A stretch of 21,256 nucleotides of DNA from Gammaproteobacteria bacterium (GTDB taxonomy: Bacteria > Pseudomonadota > Gammaproteobacteria > Methylococcales > Methylomonadaceae): contig JANEMG010000003.1 in assembly GCA_024511045.1 (NCBI GenBank), forward strand, positions 1 through 21,256, in the 5' to 3' direction. The notes below the pieces were generated by a model. The model made no database searches and was not told the DNA's origin. It worked only from the letters and a program-made list of their open reading frames with translations. Below are positions 21,130-21,256 of the stretch, one piece after another. The translations under genes and the position numbers were made by a program. Each line of letters starts with the position of its first letter. Within the stretch, counting starts at the first letter, position 1.

Positions 21130-21256
21130 TGAATATCTGCTCTGTACATGACAAAAAAATTATCGAGCACACAACGACAGATTATTACAAACTGGGTCTG
21201 GAAGGCTTGGTCGCAGTATTGAAATCATTATCAACAGTAGTTTTTTGGATGTCGTA
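21130..21256 (+). CDS. Start of an unrecognised gene, cut by the window edge
   Basis: A TTG-initiated frame stays open from 21130 to the end (42 codons), directly after an in-frame TAA at 21127-21129. AGGA (21121-21124) lies five bases ahead, a reasonable ribosome binding site. The peptide reads NICSVHDKKIIEHTTTDYYK followed by LGLEGLVAVLKSLSTVVFWM. I cannot assign a family from this fragment. The competing ATG-started frame at about 21149 closes after 24 codons. The extended -10 element upstream adds some support. Confidence 0.4.

Noticed and set aside
1..21256. CRISPR array, prophage, insertion sequence or defence system
   Set aside because: No regularly spaced repeats, transposase, integrase, or defence-type domains were found. 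The gene order is conserved housekeeping.

Overview
The window is a gene-dense, moderately GC-rich stretch of a bacterial chromosome, almost certainly from a gammaproteobacterium. The order tsaD / rpsU-yqeY-dnaG-rpoD with plsY and folB next to it, and hisI/hisE followed by tatABC, match the Pseudomonas-like arrangement of these genes. The clustering of metK, ahcY and metF would fit a methylotroph or methanotroph such as Methylococcales, but that assignment is inference. No phage, insertion sequence, CRISPR array or defence system is visible. The content is housekeeping, and the unusual signals are in the intergenic DNA.

Region by region. (1) Positions 219-3940 hold the late histidine genes hisB-hisH-hisA-hisF-hisI-hisE, tightly packed from hisA to hisI, with a REP-like hairpin between hisB and hisH. 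(2) Positions 4041-5397 hold tatA-tatB-tatC, encoding the twin-arginine protein exporter. (3) Positions 5404-7621 hold a predicted lipoprotein GDSL esterase (minus strand), a divergent FolM-type pteridine reductase, and folK and folB on the minus strand. The last three link to folate and pterin synthesis. (4) Positions 7790-9410 hold plsY (phospholipid acylation) convergent with tsaD (tRNA t6A modification). (5) Positions 9418-13901 are the macromolecular synthesis operon rpsU-yqeY-dnaG-rpoD. It has a good sigma-70 promoter before rpsU and a second, extended -10 promoter just before rpoD. (6) Positions 13908-14093 hold a perfect 14-bp hairpin, a CAU-anticodon tRNA that looks like the lysidine-modified tRNA-Ile2 rather than tRNA-Met, and an intrinsic terminator. 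(7) Positions 14101-18029 hold the activated-methyl cycle genes metK, ahcY and metF. (8) Positions 18097-20822 hold rsmE, a CPBP-family membrane protease, yajQ (minus strand) and an unrecognised signal-peptide plus membrane-anchor protein (minus strand). (9) The right end has a possible promoter and the start of a truncated reading frame.

The most interesting unexplained DNA is the 388-bp metK-ahcY gap. It contains a dense series of hairpins, including a nested stem of about 21 base pairs that looks like a structured RNA. It could be a cis-regulatory leader for ahcY or a dispersed structured or mobile RNA element. Next are a possible transcription attenuator in the metK leader, with mutually exclusive hairpins ahead of a T6 tract, and a group of hairpins between ahcY and metF. 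All structure calls were made by eye and need folding and comparative tests.
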